Shown piece after piece: positions 28,716-40,906 of a DNA stretch of 64,000 nucleotides. The position numbers and the translations under genes are program-made. Positions within the stretch are counted from its first letter, which is position 1; each line of letters starts with the position of its first letter. The DNA is from Pseudaminobacter salicylatoxidans. GTDB taxonomy: Bacteria; Pseudomonadota; Alphaproteobacteria; Rhizobiales; Rhizobiaceae. The notes under the pieces were generated by a model. That model was not told the DNA's origin. It searched no databases and saw nothing but the letters and a program-made list of their open reading frames with translations. Location of the stretch: NCBI RefSeq assembly GCF_003148475.1, contig NZ_QGGG01000011.1:62001-126000 (forward strand), written 5' to 3'.

Positions 28716-29786
28716 TCAGCCCTGCTCGGCGCGAGCGGCGCGACGGCGGCGTTCGGCCTTCTGCATATGGACGATCCGCACCCGCTTGACGCGCCGCGGA
28801 TCGGCATCCAGCACGTGGAACTCGAATCCCGGGATCGCCTGCACGACCTCGCCGCGGGTCGGCACGCGGCCCAGCGTGTTGAAGATCATGCCGCCGATGG
28901 TGTCGACATATTCGCCGTGCTCGCCGGGCGCGAAATCGTCACCGATCATCTTGGCGACGTCATCGATCTCGGCCTTGGCATCGACGACGAAATTGCCGTC
29001 GGGCGTCTGCGTGATCAGCGGCTCTTCGTCGTCATGCTCGTCCTCGATGTCGCCGACGACCATCTCGACGATGTCCTCCAGCGAAACAAGCCCGTCGGTG
29101 CCGCCATATTCATCGATGACCAGCGCCATCTGCGTGCGCGAGGCCTGCATGCGGGCCATCAGTTCCGAGGCCGCCATGGATGGCGGCACGAACAGCACGG
29201 TGCGGATCAGGCTGAGGTCGCCCACGGTGCGCGCGAGATCGACATGGGAGAGGTCCAGCGACGCCCCGGTGACAACCTTCTTCGAGCGCCCCTTCCTGGC
29301 ACGGGCCATGCGCGTGACATGGGCCAGCACGTCGCGGATGTGAACCATGCCGCGCGGATCGTCCAGCGTTTCGGAATAGACCGGCATGCGCGAATGGCCG
29401 GACTGTTCGAAAAGCACCATGAGATCGCCGAGGCTGGTGGAAATCTCGATCGCCTCGATATCGGCGCGCGGCACCATCACGTCTTCGACGCGAACCTCGC
29501 GCAGCCGCAGGATATTGTTGAGCATCGCCCGTTCGCCGGGCGAAAAGCCTTCCGCTTCCGGCGCGCTTTCAGCCAGCGCATCGGTGAGGTCGTCACGCAG
29601 GCTCGATCCGTTACGGGGCTTGAAGAGGCTGCTCAGGCGTCCGAGCAGCGATGGACGTTCATGCGAATGCTCGTCCGAAACGCTGCTTGGCGAGCTACTG
29701 GGACTAGGTCCCTCTTCCGCATTTTCAGGCGCCTGCGGCGCACTGCCGGCATCCGATCTGGCGGCAGTTTCTTGTCTCTCGTTCAT
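28716..29786 (-). CDS. CorC/HlyC-family CBS-domain protein
   Basis: The 356-residue protein has a low-complexity Ser/Glu-rich N-terminus (1-60) and a pair of CBS domains, about 98-220 ([13 protein letters not shown] and [19 protein letters not shown]). A C-terminal transporter-associated CorC_HlyC domain ends it ([19 protein letters not shown]). There is no membrane domain, so it is the soluble type. Such proteins accompany ybeY and lnt in most proteobacteria and have been linked to magnesium and cobalt efflux. ATG 29786 follows TGGAAG; a TTG 21 bases upstream is less likely. Confidence 0.87.
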   Translation of the reverse strand: MNERQETAARSDAGSAPQAPENAEEGPSPSSSPSSVSDEHSHERPSLLGRLSSLFKPRNGSSLRDDLTDALAESAPEAEGFSPGERAMLNNILRLREVRVEDVMVPRADIEAIEISTSLGDLMVLFEQSGHSRMPVYSETLDDPRGMVHIRDVLAHVTRMARARKGRSKKVVTGASLDLSHVDLARTVGDLSLIRTVLFVPPSMAASELMARMQASRTQMALVIDEYGGTDGLVSLEDIVEMVVGDIEDEHDDEEPLITQTPDGNFVVDAKAEIDDVAKMIGDDFAPGEHGEYVDTIGGMIFNTLGRVPTRGEVVQAIPGFEFHVLDADPRRVKRVRIVHMQKAERRRRAARAEQG

Positions 29787-29813
29787 TATCTTCCAGTTGG
29801 TTTCCAAGGTCGG

Positions 29814-30323
29814 TTACGCGTAGGGGTCGGGGATGGCAAGTCTTGCCAGCGCCCTTCGCTCCAGCCCTTCCATCTCTTCCGCCTCCGCGTCAGTCTCGTG
29901 ATCATAGCCCATGAGATGCAGGAGGCCATGAATCACCAGATGAGTAATATGATTATCGAGCGGCTTTTCTTCCAGTGCCGCCTCTCGCTCAACCGTCTCG
30001 GCGGCGAGGATTATATCGCCCATCATCGGCGGCAAGGGCGCGCCAGGCTCGGTCGGGAAAGCGGGAAAGGACAACACATTGGTCGGCTTGTCCTTGCCGC
30101 GCCACTCCGCATTCAGCACCTGGATATGGGCATCGTCAGAGAAGACGAGGCTGAGTTCGGTGCCGTTCGGGGCGCTCGCGCCGGTTTCGGCCAGCACGGC
30201 GCGGACGGAATCGTGCGCAAGCGCCTCCAGATGCGCCTCGGCGGGCCACTTCCCCGCCTCGACCATGAGGTCGATCGCCACCGGAAGCTCCGGCTGGTCG
30301 TGCTGGGCAGTGTTTTCCATCAT
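29814..30323 (-). CDS. ybeY: Endoribonuclease / rRNA maturation factor YbeY
   Basis: YbeY is a zinc enzyme needed for 16S rRNA 3'-end maturation and ribosome quality control. The 169-residue product has the zinc motif [11 protein letters not shown] at residues 132-142 (H132, H136, H142) and the conserved NVLSFPAF segment. It overlaps neither neighbour, and lies 14 bases after phoH. Confidence 0.94.
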   Translation of the reverse strand: MMENTAQHDQPELPVAIDLMVEAGKWPAEAHLEALAHDSVRAVLAETGASAPNGTELSLVFSDDAHIQVLNAEWRGKDKPTNVLSFPAFPTEPGAPLPPMMGDIILAAETVEREAALEEKPLDNHITHLVIHGLLHLMGYDHETDAEAEEMEGLERRALARLAIPDPYA

Positions 30324-30337
30324 GCGCTCGCGGCCAA

Positions 30338-31375
30338 TCAGTTTTCGGAACCGCCAAGGCCGCGCTCGATCTTGCCGTCGCGCTCATAGGCCTTGACGAT
30401 CTCGGCAACCAGCGGATGGCGCACCACGTCGCTGTCGTTGAAGCGCACCGTGACCACGCCCGGCACGCCGTCGAGAATGCGTAGCGCCTCGACCAACCCG
30501 GACCGCGTATTCGGCGGCAAGTCGATCTGGCTCGGATCGCCGGTGACGATCATGCGCGAGTTCTCGCCCAGACGGGTGAGAAACATCTTCATCTGCATGG
30601 AGGTGGTGTTTTGCGCCTCATCGAGGATCACCGCGGCATGGGCCAGCGTGCGACCGCGCATGAAGGCGAGCGGCGCGATCTCGATCACCTCGGCGGCAAT
30701 CGCGCGCTCGACCTTGTCGGCCGGCATCATGTCATAGAGCGCGTCATAGAGCGGGCGCAGATAGGGGTCGACCTTTTCCTTCATGTCGCCCGGCAGGAAG
30801 CCCAGCCGCTCACCCGCCTCCACCGCCGGCCGCGACAGGACGATGCGCTCGACAAGGCCGCGTTCCAGCAGCATGGCCGCATGCGCCACCGCCAGATAGG
30901 TCTTGCCGGTGCCGGCCGGGCCGATGCCGAACACCAGTTCGGCGCGCTCCAGCGCGCGCATATAGGCGTCCTGATTGGCCGAACGGGCATAGATGGTGCG
31001 CTTGCGCGTGGAAATCTGCGCGGCCGCCACCTTGCCCTTGCGCTCCAGCGTGGGCAGGATCAACTGGTCGTCCGTGGCAATGGCCATGCGGATTGCACCA
31101 TCGACATCGGATTGCCCGATCTCCGCGCCCTTCTGCAATATGCCGTAGAGCTGGTCGAGCGTGCGCCGCGCCTGCTCGGCGGCCACCGGATCACCCTTGA
31201 CGGTCAGCCGGTTGCCGCGTGAGTTGATGCTGACGCCGAGCTTCTGCTCGATGCGGGCAAGGTTCTCGTCGAACTGCCCGTATAAAGCGCTGGCAAGCTT
31301 GTTGTTGTCGAAGGTCAGAACGATATGCGCCATGTCCGAGGCCCCGGAGGGCACATTTTTCGCGTCGGCGTTCAA
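30338..31375 (-). CDS. PhoH-like ATPase
   Basis: The 345-residue protein contains the PhoH ATPase core. Walker A is [13 protein letters not shown] at about 150-162 and Walker B is VILDEAQN near 250, with an N-terminal KH-like segment ([24 protein letters not shown]). It is thought to act in RNA metabolism with its constant neighbour ybeY. The TTG at 31375 has a clear GAGGAG site six bases upstream and is preferred over ATG 31333 ([11 protein letters not shown]). Confidence 0.9.
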   Translation of the reverse strand: MNADAKNVPSGASDMAHIVLTFDNNKLASALYGQFDENLARIEQKLGVSINSRGNRLTVKGDPVAAEQARRTLDQLYGILQKGAEIGQSDVDGAIRMAIATDDQLILPTLERKGKVAAAQISTRKRTIYARSANQDAYMRALERAELVFGIGPAGTGKTYLAVAHAAMLLERGLVERIVLSRPAVEAGERLGFLPGDMKEKVDPYLRPLYDALYDMMPADKVERAIAAEVIEIAPLAFMRGRTLAHAAVILDEAQNTTSMQMKMFLTRLGENSRMIVTGDPSQIDLPPNTRSGLVEALRILDGVPGVVTVRFNDSDVVRHPLVAEIVKAYERDGKIERGLGGSEN

Positions 31376-31401
31376 CCGTGTCTCCTCATCTGACGGTGCC
31401 G

Positions 31402-32796
<1,395 letters not shown>

Positions 32797-32849
32797 GGGC
32801 GGGCTTCTAACGCTTTTCGGTGACAAAAAACAGACGAATCTTGGCCGCT

Positions 32850-33644
32850 TCAGCGGCGAGGATCGCGCAATGCCTTGTTCATCATGGTGCGCACGCGCTC
32901 TTCTACCCTGCGCGCGGTCTCCTTGCGGCTGCTGCCGGCGGAAAACTCGATCGGCTCGCCGAAGTGAACTTCGACGTCGATCGCCCCTTCGGCGAGCAGG
33001 TCCTTCAGGTGCGGCACGAGATCCTGATCGCCGATCCAGGCGGCGACCGCGCGATGCTGGCGCCCCATCGGCAGGCCCTGCAAGCGGGTGTAGCCGACCG
33101 CGACGGGCTGGATGAAAACCCTGTCCACATCGCCCTCACCTATCGCCAGCTCGGCCGCGCCAAACAGCGTGCTTTTGAACGGCAATATCAGGTTGCCGTC
33201 GCCGGTCGTGCCTTCGGCAAACAGCACCATGGCGTCGCCGGCGGCCAGCCGGCTGGCAATCTCGCTCGCCTGCGCGCCCGACTTCCTCCTGCGGTCGCGC
33301 TCGACGAAAACGCAGCGCTGCAGCCGCGTCAGCCAGCCGATCAGCGGCCAGCCGGCCATTTCCGACTTGGCGATGAAGGAGACGTTGTTGAACGACGCCA
33401 GCACCATGACGTCGGTCCACGAAATATGGTTCGACGCCACGAGCAGCGGACGCTGTGGCGCCAGCGCGCCATGCACATGCACGCGAAAGCCGAGGGCGCG
33501 CAGGATGAGACTGTGGCACCAGCGACGGATGCGCCAGGGCTCATAGAGCCCGGTTCTCATGCCCAGATAGAGCCACGGCACCAGAAGGGACAGTCCGACG
33601 ACCACCCAGAGAAGCCCCAGCCCGATACGGATCCTGCTGACCAT
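32850..33644 (-). CDS. plsC: 1-acyl-sn-glycerol-3-phosphate acyltransferase (PlsC family)
   Basis: The 264-residue membrane enzyme has an N-terminal hydrophobic helix ([21 protein letters not shown]) and the acyltransferase motif NHISWTD at 72-78. A later FAEGTTGDG block marks the substrate site. It should make phosphatidic acid or a related lipid such as an ornithine lipid. The start at 33644 is chosen because the open frame upstream runs through rimI. The gene lies between rimI and miaB, as commonly seen in rhizobia. Confidence 0.82.
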   Translation of the reverse strand: MVSRIRIGLGLLWVVVGLSLLVPWLYLGMRTGLYEPWRIRRWCHSLILRALGFRVHVHGALAPQRPLLVASNHISWTDVMVLASFNNVSFIAKSEMAGWPLIGWLTRLQRCVFVERDRRRKSGAQASEIASRLAAGDAMVLFAEGTTGDGNLILPFKSTLFGAAELAIGEGDVDRVFIQPVAVGYTRLQGLPMGRQHRAVAAWIGDQDLVPHLKDLLAEGAIDVEVHFGEPIEFSAGSSRKETARRVEERVRTMMNKALRDPRR

Positions 33645-33678
33645 GCGTTGCTTGCCTGCCTGCAACCGATAGTGACGG

Positions 33679-34173
33679 CTAGCGAAGGTCGCGGCGCATG
33701 ACAAGCGCACCGTTGGCGCCGCTGCCGCCGGTGCGGTAGTAGTCCGGCCGCTTGCCGACCTGAATGAAGCCGAGTCGGCGATAAAGCGCGATCGCCGGCG
33801 CATTGGTTTCGTCCACTTCGAGGAACAGCGCTTCGGCGCGCTGGGCATGCAGCTCGCGCAGCACTGCATCCATCAGCCGCCAGCCGAGACCGAGGCGCCG
33901 GTGCGAGCGCGCCACCGCGATGGTGAGGATTTCAGCCTCGCCGGCCACCAGCCGCGCCAGCACGAAACCCGCCGGCGCTTCATGGCCGCGCCCGACCGCG
34001 CGCGCCGCATAGCCGAAAACCGTGTCCTGCTCCAGAAGATCGGCGAATTCGCTGCCCGTCCACGGCCGCGCGAAACCCTCGCGATGGAGATGGAACAGGG
34101 CGTCGCCGTCCTCGACCGTCAGCGGCTCCAGCGAGAAATCCCTTTGCCGCGCTGTGACGAAGGGGATGCGCAT
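33679..34173 (-). CDS. rimI: Ribosomal-protein-alanine N-acetyltransferase RimI
   Basis: The 164-residue GNAT protein carries the acetyl-CoA loop SHRRLGLGWRLMDAVL and the RimI-like EVDETNAPAIALYRRLGFIQVGKRPDYY block. RimI acetylates the N-terminal alanine of ribosomal protein S18 and related proteins. It starts on the last base of tsaB, the usual partner. Confidence 0.88.
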   Translation of the reverse strand: MRIPFVTARQRDFSLEPLTVEDGDALFHLHREGFARPWTGSEFADLLEQDTVFGYAARAVGRGHEAPAGFVLARLVAGEAEILTIAVARSHRRLGLGWRLMDAVLRELHAQRAEALFLEVDETNAPAIALYRRLGFIQVGKRPDYYRTGGSGANGALVMRRDLR

Positions 34174-34850
34174 TACCTGCTCCTCGGAAGGATGAAGCCG
34201 GCTTGAGGCTTGGCGTCGGGCTCGCGCAGATAGAGCGGCTTCGGCCGCTCGCCGGCCTGCCTGCCAACTGCCAGCCGGGCATAGGTGCCAATGTCGGCCG
34301 TGGCCGCGACAGGGCCCACCGGCCCCGCTTCGGCGCCGATGGCTTCGGCGATCATGCGCGCTGCCGTGCCGGCAAGAGCCGCATCATATTCCGTTGCGAG
34401 CAGGATTGCCTTGTCGAGCTGGATCACCGCAGGCTCGAACAGCGCCATGCCGGCATTGTCGTAGACGGCCGCCTGCAGATCGCCGCGCCCGCCATCGAGC
34501 GCGGCCAGCACGGTACGTGGTTCGTAGCGCGCGCGTGCCTCGGCCGCCAGCGCCTCCAGCGTGTTGACGCCGATGGCCGGAATGTCGAGCGCCAGCGCCA
34601 GCCCGCGCGCCGCCGAAACCGCGACCCGCACGCCGGTGAAGGACCCGGGGCCGACAGAGACGGCAACCGCATAGAGACCGGAAAAGCCGAGACCGGCCGC
34701 CTGCATGGCCGCATCGATCACGCCCATCAGGTGTTCGGCATGGCCTTTGTCGAGGTCGAGCACCTCACGGCCAAGCTCCCTGCCGGCATCGGCGTCATAA
34801 ACGCTTGCAGCGCAGAGTTTCGCGGCGGTATCGATTGCAAGTATCTTCAT
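34173..34850 (-). CDS. tsaB: tRNA threonylcarbamoyladenosine biosynthesis protein TsaB
   Basis: TsaB forms a complex with TsaD and TsaE to make t6A37 in tRNAs that read ANN codons. The 225-residue product has the ASKHA-fold start MKILAIDTAAKLCAASVYD and the TsaB signature VSVGPGSFTGVRVAVSAARG. The start at 34850 is the only one giving this N-terminus. It is coupled to rimI downstream. Confidence 0.93.
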   Translation of the reverse strand: MKILAIDTAAKLCAASVYDADAGRELGREVLDLDKGHAEHLMGVIDAAMQAAGLGFSGLYAVAVSVGPGSFTGVRVAVSAARGLALALDIPAIGVNTLEALAAEARARYEPRTVLAALDGGRGDLQAAVYDNAGMALFEPAVIQLDKAILLATEYDAALAGTAARMIAEAIGAEAGPVGPVAATADIGTYARLAVGRQAGERPKPLYLREPDAKPQAGFILPRSR

Positions 34851-34900
34851 GAGTTCATCGCTAGCCGAACCGCGCGGGCCGGGCAAGCGATCGCGGGCCC

Positions 34901-35347
34901 CTATAGATCGATCCTGAGCCGGGGCAGGAAGCGGCCGGCAATCGAGGCGGACGATACCTGACCTATCTCCACCGCGCCCATACGCAGGTAGAAGTCGCGC
35001 GCGCCTGGATCGGAATCGATGAACATCGCGCGTGCGCCGACGGCAACGGCTTTCTCTTTGGCCCAATCAAGCAGCAGGCGGCCAACGCCCTTGCCGAGAT
35101 GGGAAGGCTCGACGAACAATTTGTCGAGTTCGCATGCGTCGCCAGCAACGGAGATTTCGGCGAAACCGACAGGCGTCCCGTCATCGACCGCGACCATCAT
35201 GCGCCCATCCGCCGCCGGTTTCACCATCAGTTCGGCGCGACAGGCCTCCATGAAGGCCGCGTCATATCCATGCACGGCCTTGGAGCGCAGGCAGAGCCCG
35301 CTCAAAGGCTCCGCCTCGTCGTCCCGCGGCACCCTAAGCTTCAGCAC
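34901..35347 (-). CDS. GNAT-family N-acetyltransferase
   Basis: The 148-residue product shows the GNAT core with [24 protein letters not shown] (acetyl-CoA loop HLGKGVG) and [17 protein letters not shown]. The substrate is unknown. It begins with GTG inside the last codons of glcB, overlapping by 14 bases, so its translation may depend on that of glcB. Confidence 0.78.
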   Translation of the reverse strand: MLKLRVPRDDEAEPLSGLCLRSKAVHGYDAAFMEACRAELMVKPAADGRMMVAVDDGTPVGFAEISVAGDACELDKLFVEPSHLGKGVGRLLLDWAKEKAVAVGARAMFIDSDPGARDFYLRMGAVEIGQVSSASIAGRFLPRLRIDL

Positions 35348-37505
35348 TATGTCGATCCTTCGCCTTCAGCTCCAGCCGGCGTGCATGCAGCACCGGCTCG
35401 GTGTAGCCGTTGGGCTGCTCGCGGCCCTTGAAAACGAGGTCGCAGGCGGCCTGGAAGGCGATCGAATTGTCGAAGTCGGGCGCCATCGGCCGGTACAGCG
35501 GGTCGCCCGCATTCTGCCGGTCCACCACTGCCGCCATGCGCCGCATCGTCTCCATCACCTGCTCGTGCGAGACGACGCCATGGTGCAGCCAGTTGGCGAG
35601 GTGCTGCGAGGAGATGCGCAGCGTTGCGCGGTCCTCCATCAGCCCGACATCGTTGATGTCCGGCACCTTGGAGCAGCCGACACCCTGGTCGACCCAGCGC
35701 ACGACATAGCCGAGGATGCCCTGGGCGTTGTTGTCGATCTCCTGCTGGATTTCCTCCGGGGTCCAGTTCGGCCGCGCCGCCACCGGCACCGAGAGGATGT
35801 CGTCGAGTTTCGCGCGCGGGCGGCTCTTCAGCTTTTCCTGCACCGCATGGACATCGACCCTGTGATAATGCGTGGCGTGCAGCGTGGCTGCCGTCGGCGA
35901 CGGCACCCAGGCAGTGTTGGCGCCGGCCTGCGGATGCGCGATCTTCTCAACCAGCATCGCCGCCATCAGGTCGGGCATGGCCCACATGCCCTTGCCGATC
36001 TGGGCGTGGCCGGACAGACCGCATGCCAGACCGGTATCGACGTTCCACGCCTCATAGGCTGCAATCCACGGCGCCTGCTTCATGTCGCCCTTGCGGATCA
36101 TCGGCCCGGCTTCCATCGCGGTGTGGATTTCGTCGCCGGTGCGGTCGAGGAAGCCGGTGTTGATGAACACCACGCGCTCGCTGGCCGCGCGGATGCACTC
36201 CTTGAGATTGACGGTGGTGCGCCGCTCCTCGTCCATGACACCCATCTTGAGCGTGTTCTTTTCCATGCCGAGCAACTTTTCGACGCGCTCGAACAGCTCC
36301 ACCGCGAAGGCCACTTCCTGCGGCCCGTGCATCTTGGGCTTGACCACATAGACCGATCCGGCGCGCGAATTCTTGCGCACGCCGTTGGGGCCGACATCGT
36401 GCAGCGCGATCAGCCCGGTGATGGCGGCATCCATGATGCCCTCCGGCACCTCGTTGCCGTCGCGGTCGAGGATCGCCGGATTGGTGGTCAGATGGCCGAC
36501 ATTGCGCACCAGCATCAGCGAACGGGCCGGCAACACCAGCTTCCCGCCCTCTGGCGCGGTGTATTCGCGGTCGGCGTTGAGCTTGCGGGTAACGCTCCTG
36601 CCGCCCTTGTCGAAGGTTTCGGCAAGGTCGCCCTTCATCAGCCCGAGCCAGTTGCGATAGGCCAGAACCTTGTCCTCGGCGTCCACCGCCGCGACCGAAT
36701 CCTCGCAATCCTGGATCGTCGTCAGCGCCGCCTCGAGCACAAGGTCGGCGATACCGGCCGCATCGGTCTTGCCGATGGTGTGGCTGCGGTCGATGACGAT
36801 CTCGACATGCAGGCCGTTCTTGACCAGCAGCACCGCCGACGGCGCCGCCGCCTCGCCGCGATAGCCGACGAACTGCGCCGGATCGGCAAGGCCGGTCGTG
36901 CCCACGGCCAGCCTGCCGTCCCTGACCGACAGCGCCCCGGCTGCGGCCCAGGAGCCGTCCTTCAGCGGCGCGGACGCGTCGAGGAAATCGCGCCCCCAGG
37001 CGATGACCTTCTCGCCGCGCTTGGGGTTGTAACCCTTGCCCTTCTCCGCGCCATCGGTCTCGGGGATGGCGTCGGTGCCATAGAGCGCGTCATAGAGCGA
37101 GCCCCAGCGAGCGTTGGCGGCGTTGAGCGCATAGCGCGCATTCATCACCGGCACGACGAGCTGCGGGCCGGCAAGCACGGCGATCTCGGGATCGACATTC
37201 TCCGTGGTGATCTGGAAGTCCGGACCTTCCTCGACCAGATAGCCGATCTCGGTCAGGAAGGCGCGATAGGCGGCCAGATCCGCCGGCGCGCCGTTGGCAC
37301 GGTGCCAGGCGTCGATCTTTTCCTGCAGGGCAGCGCGTTTGGCCAGCAGCTCGGCGTTTTTGGGCGCAAGGTCCTGGACGATCGCGGCAAGCCCGGTCCA
37401 GAAAGCGGCAGCCTCCACCCCAGTCCCAGGCAGCGCCTCCCCCACAACGAAATCATGAAGCTCACGGGCAACCGACAGACCCGATGCTTCCACCATATCG
37501 CTCAT
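35334..37505 (-). CDS. glcB: Malate synthase G
   Basis: The enzyme condenses glyoxylate and acetyl-CoA to malate in the glyoxylate and glycolate pathways. The 723-residue length is that of isoform G. Conserved parts include [21 protein letters not shown] near 145, the [16 protein letters not shown] segment, MHGPQEVAF around 390, [16 protein letters not shown] near 450 and a C-terminal [18 protein letters not shown] block. No glycolate oxidase genes are adjacent in this window, but the GyaR-like dehydrogenase at 5518 may feed from the same glyoxylate pool. Confidence 0.96.
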   Translation of the reverse strand: MSDMVEASGLSVARELHDFVVGEALPGTGVEAAAFWTGLAAIVQDLAPKNAELLAKRAALQEKIDAWHRANGAPADLAAYRAFLTEIGYLVEEGPDFQITTENVDPEIAVLAGPQLVVPVMNARYALNAANARWGSLYDALYGTDAIPETDGAEKGKGYNPKRGEKVIAWGRDFLDASAPLKDGSWAAAGALSVRDGRLAVGTTGLADPAQFVGYRGEAAAPSAVLLVKNGLHVEIVIDRSHTIGKTDAAGIADLVLEAALTTIQDCEDSVAAVDAEDKVLAYRNWLGLMKGDLAETFDKGGRSVTRKLNADREYTAPEGGKLVLPARSLMLVRNVGHLTTNPAILDRDGNEVPEGIMDAAITGLIALHDVGPNGVRKNSRAGSVYVVKPKMHGPQEVAFAVELFERVEKLLGMEKNTLKMGVMDEERRTTVNLKECIRAASERVVFINTGFLDRTGDEIHTAMEAGPMIRKGDMKQAPWIAAYEAWNVDTGLACGLSGHAQIGKGMWAMPDLMAAMLVEKIAHPQAGANTAWVPSPTAATLHATHYHRVDVHAVQEKLKSRPRAKLDDILSVPVAARPNWTPEEIQQEIDNNAQGILGYVVRWVDQGVGCSKVPDINDVGLMEDRATLRISSQHLANWLHHGVVSHEQVMETMRRMAAVVDRQNAGDPLYRPMAPDFDNSIAFQAACDLVFKGREQPNGYTEPVLHARRLELKAKDRHSAEA

Positions 37506-37673
37506 AGTATTTCTCCTGGCACCCTATCCCTACGGATGTTTGCGGCCTTTGACCACGTTGGGATGGCAGGGTCAATTCATCCCTAAGTTCCACACCACTC
37601 CGGAGCACGAAAACCCGGCTTGCGACACCGTACGCGGGCGCCGAAGCCGGTTTCCACGTACCGGTGTCATGTT

Positions 37674-39707
37674 CTATGCGGCAATTCGCGGCCTGCCCGT
37701 GGCAACTGCCAGAATATGGGCCTCGATGAACATGCGCCGCCCGTCCACCATCGAGGCGCGCACATCATGCGTCACTTCGATCTCGGCGGCGTCCGTACCG
37801 GCTTCCAGAGCGCGTTGCGCGGCAAGCTTGCGGATTTCGGTGTCGGCCACGCGGATGGCCTCCTCCTCGTCGAGGAAATCCTGGATCTCGTCGCCCGAGG
37901 CGACACGGAACACGCCTTCCTTGGGCTGGCTGACGCGCGCCTCGGCCGAAATACGCACCTGCCCGACCACGGCGCCGAGCGCGTTGGCCACGTCGGTGTC
38001 GCGCGGCACCACGCATTCATTGCCGACGAAGCCGTGCAGGCTGGCATAGTGCAGCGGCGCGGATGCACCGAGCCCGATTACCGGGCGGTCGAGCGCCACC
38101 GCAAACCGGGCGATGCCTTCATGTCCGTCGACGGCGCGCTGCACCAGCGCATGCGCGACCGCTGACGCTCCATCCAGCCCATCCTCGGCAAAGGCGGTTT
38201 CGAGGATCGCCTCCGCTGAATTGCGGGTGACGGCACGCAGCACCCGCTCGGCCAGCGCTTCGGGCGTCTCGGCGATCAACTGGCCGCGACCGTCGCGCTT
38301 GCGGGCAAACAGTTCGGCACCAAGGCGGGCAGCCCCGGCATTCCAGTTCGCCTGGCGCCCGAGCGCGTGGGCGGCATCCGACGGCGTGAAGCCGACCACA
38401 TGCACCAGTCCACGCCCGACCAGCCGGTTGAGTGTCGCGAGCTGCGCCGTCGACATCAGCAAGCCGTCGAGCGCCAGCGGGACCGCGCCGATGGTTTCGT
38501 AGAGCTTCGCTTCCGAACTGCTCAGCCCCGATGCCAGCCGCTCCGGCACGCCGGTGCGCATGGCGAAGCGGCCGTCCAGACGCCCCGCATTGGGCGCGCG
38601 AAGCTGACGTTCGAGCTGACTGACCACCGCCTCCTCATGGGCGACCGCAGCCAGCGCCAGCGGCACGACGCGGCGCGGGCCAAGCATGATGCGCGGGGCC
38701 AGCCCGCTATCCTGCAACGCAACTTCCGAATCCCCGCCAAGGCCGAAGGTGCGCATGGCGACCGCCTCCACCATGGTGCGGAAACCGCCAACGGTTGCGC
38801 CTTCGGGATCGAGCCGCGGCCGCCCGTGATCGAGCACGGCCACGTCCGTGGTAGTGCCGCCGATGTCCGAAACGACCGCATTGTCGAGGCCGGTGAGATG
38901 ACGGGCGCCAACGAGGCTGGCGGCCGGACCCGACAGGATCGTCTCGATCGGCCGCTGCCGGGCGAAGCCGGCCGAAACCAGCGCGCCGTCACCGCGCACG
39001 ACCATCAACGGAGCCTTGATCCGCCGCGCCTCCAGAAACCCCTCCGTCGCCGCGACCAACCGGTCGATCATCGAGATCAGCCGTGCATTGAGCAGCGTGG
39101 TGAGCGCCCGGCGCGGGCCCCCGAGCTTGGCCGACAGTTCGTGGCTGGCGGTGACGGGCAGGCCGGTCCTTTCGCGGATCAGTTCGCGCGCGGCGATCTC
39201 GTGGGCCGGATTGCGCGTGGCGAAATAGGCGCAGACCGCAAAGCCCGACACCGATTTCTCCAGCTCCGGCAGCGCAGCCTCCAGCTCGGCAAGGTCCAAC
39301 GGCCTGGCATTGCCATGCACGTCATGCCCGCCGCCGCAGAACACCACGGGATCGGTGCCAAGCGCGGTCTTCAGCCCGTCGCGGGCGAGATCCTCTTCGG
39401 AAAAGCCGATCATGACCAGCGCCACACGCCCGCCCTGCCCCTCGACCAGCGCATTGGTGGCAAGCGTGGTGGACATCGACACCAGCTTTATCGCGGCAGG
39501 ATCGGCCTTCGCCTCGGACAGCACCGCATCGACCGCGCCCGAGATGCCGACCGCCAGATCGTGCCGCGTGGTGAGCGACTTGGCCTTGGCGGTGACGCCG
39601 GCGCTCTCCGACCACAGAACCGCATCGGTATAGGTGCCGCCTGTATCGATACCGAGAAACAGCGGACCGGAAACCTGCGGTGACGATGGCATGGGCTTTT
39701 CGGTCAT
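37674..39707 (-). CDS. Hydantoinase/oxoprolinase family protein, HyuA-like
   Basis: The 677-residue protein has the two ASKHA-fold ATPase halves of hydantoinase A/5-oxoprolinase. The phosphate loop is FLGIDTGGTYTDAVLW near residue 17, with SMSTTLATNALVEGQGG near 78 and the second loop VVSDIGGTTTDVAVLDHGRP near 285. A C-terminal domain follows. Members hydrolyse cyclic amides with ATP (N-methylhydantoin, 5-oxoproline, acetophenone carboxylation), normally with a HyuB subunit. No HyuB gene is adjacent, so the substrate and partner are unknown. Confidence 0.78.
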   Translation of the reverse strand: MTEKPMPSSPQVSGPLFLGIDTGGTYTDAVLWSESAGVTAKAKSLTTRHDLAVGISGAVDAVLSEAKADPAAIKLVSMSTTLATNALVEGQGGRVALVMIGFSEEDLARDGLKTALGTDPVVFCGGGHDVHGNARPLDLAELEAALPELEKSVSGFAVCAYFATRNPAHEIAARELIRERTGLPVTASHELSAKLGGPRRALTTLLNARLISMIDRLVAATEGFLEARRIKAPLMVVRGDGALVSAGFARQRPIETILSGPAASLVGARHLTGLDNAVVSDIGGTTTDVAVLDHGRPRLDPEGATVGGFRTMVEAVAMRTFGLGGDSEVALQDSGLAPRIMLGPRRVVPLALAAVAHEEAVVSQLERQLRAPNAGRLDGRFAMRTGVPERLASGLSSSEAKLYETIGAVPLALDGLLMSTAQLATLNRLVGRGLVHVVGFTPSDAAHALGRQANWNAGAARLGAELFARKRDGRGQLIAETPEALAERVLRAVTRNSAEAILETAFAEDGLDGASAVAHALVQRAVDGHEGIARFAVALDRPVIGLGASAPLHYASLHGFVGNECVVPRDTDVANALGAVVGQVRISAEARVSQPKEGVFRVASGDEIQDFLDEEEAIRVADTEIRKLAAQRALEAGTDAAEIEVTHDVRASMVDGRRMFIEAHILAVATGRPRIAA

Positions 39708-39940
39708 GTCTGGGGCAATCCGGGACGGTTGAACTCGCCCCTGCCCTTAGCCCATAAGCCCCTGCCACGGAAGCACCGGAAGGTGAGCCAGACGCCGGGT
39801 CAACCCGGTTGCAACGCCTGTGACAAGCCAAAAGAAAGAATAGCAACCCTCACCCCGAGACGGTGGCGCAAGCTGCCGCCTCGAAGGAGAGCAATGGTGA
39901 TATTTTCCGCCGGGTTCAAGCGCGGCGATTTTTCAACGCC

Positions 39941-40882
39941 TCAGTACGGCCAATCGCCCTTTCCAAGCGCGCGCACCGCTTCCACGATCCGGGTAAAGCT
40001 TTCACGCGCGCGGCCGACCGAATGGCGCGCGCGCAGATGGCCATGGACCAGACCCGGCTCGTCGAACCACCAGGCCTTGCCGCCGGCCGCCTGGATGCGG
40101 TCGCGGTAATCGCGGCCGTCGTCCGACAATGGATCGCATTCGGCAGTGATAACAGCCGTCGGCGGCAGATCGGAATAATCCTCATCATTGAACGGCGCGA
40201 AGGTGGCGTCCTTCGAAATGTCCCGGCCGCCCGCGCGCATGTCGCGGTAATAATCCATGTCGCGCACGCTCAGCAGCGGCGCGTCGTAATGGGTCACGTA
40301 AGAGCCCTGCCCCAACTTGCCGCCGAGACCCGGATAAATCAGCACCTGGCCGATCGCGGCACGTGCGTGGCCGCGCGTGGTGTGCGAAACCGCCGCCGCC
40401 AGATTGCCGCCGGCGGAATCGCCGCACAGCACGATGGGCTGCGCATAAGTCTTTGTCGCCCATTCGAAGGCCGCACGGCAGTCGTCATAGGCGGCGGGAT
40501 GCGTGTGCTCCGGCACCAGGCGGTAGTCGACCGAGACCACCTCATAGCCGGTGCGCTCGCAGATTTCGGCGCAGACATCGTCGTGGCTGTCGAGCCCGCC
40601 AAGGATAAAACCGCCGCCGTGGAAATAGAGCACCATGGCCGCGTCGTTCGGCTCGGCATTGCGATAGATGCGGACCGGGATTTTGTGGGTCGGCGTCTCA
40701 ACCGCAGAGTCCGTCGCCGTCACTCCGGCCGGATAGCCGGCATGGAACTCGCGGCACATCCGGTCATAAGTGCGGCGCTGCTCGTCCACGCTATGGTCGA
40801 CCGCGTCCGGCGGATAAAAGCTGTTGGTGCGGTCGATGAAGGCCCATGTCTCCGCATCGATCAGCTTGCTGTAGTCGGTCAT
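39941..40882 (-). CDS. Alpha/beta hydrolase, hormone-sensitive-lipase-type esterase
   Basis: The 313-residue protein has the HSL family oxyanion motif HGGGF at 88-92 and the nucleophile elbow GDSAGG with S156. The likely acid is D250 (ECDPL) and the base H280 (LVHGHL). There is no signal peptide. It ends the carnitine gene cluster, 24 bases downstream of the caiD-like gene in the same direction. By context it may hydrolyse acylcarnitine esters or stand in for a betainyl-CoA thioesterase, but the sequence alone supports only a carboxylesterase. Confidence 0.8.
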   Translation of the reverse strand: MTDYSKLIDAETWAFIDRTNSFYPPDAVDHSVDEQRRTYDRMCREFHAGYPAGVTATDSAVETPTHKIPVRIYRNAEPNDAAMVLYFHGGGFILGGLDSHDDVCAEICERTGYEVVSVDYRLVPEHTHPAAYDDCRAAFEWATKTYAQPIVLCGDSAGGNLAAAVSHTTRGHARAAIGQVLIYPGLGGKLGQGSYVTHYDAPLLSVRDMDYYRDMRAGGRDISKDATFAPFNDEDYSDLPPTAVITAECDPLSDDGRDYRDRIQAAGGKAWWFDEPGLVHGHLRARHSVGRARESFTRIVEAVRALGKGDWPY

Positions 40883-40906
40883 CGGTCGTCCTCCTGCACT
40901 GCTATG

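Noticed and set aside
35019-37586. Plus-strand open frame of 855 codons opposite glcB
   Set aside because: Antisense shadow of malate synthase G, without recognisable domains.
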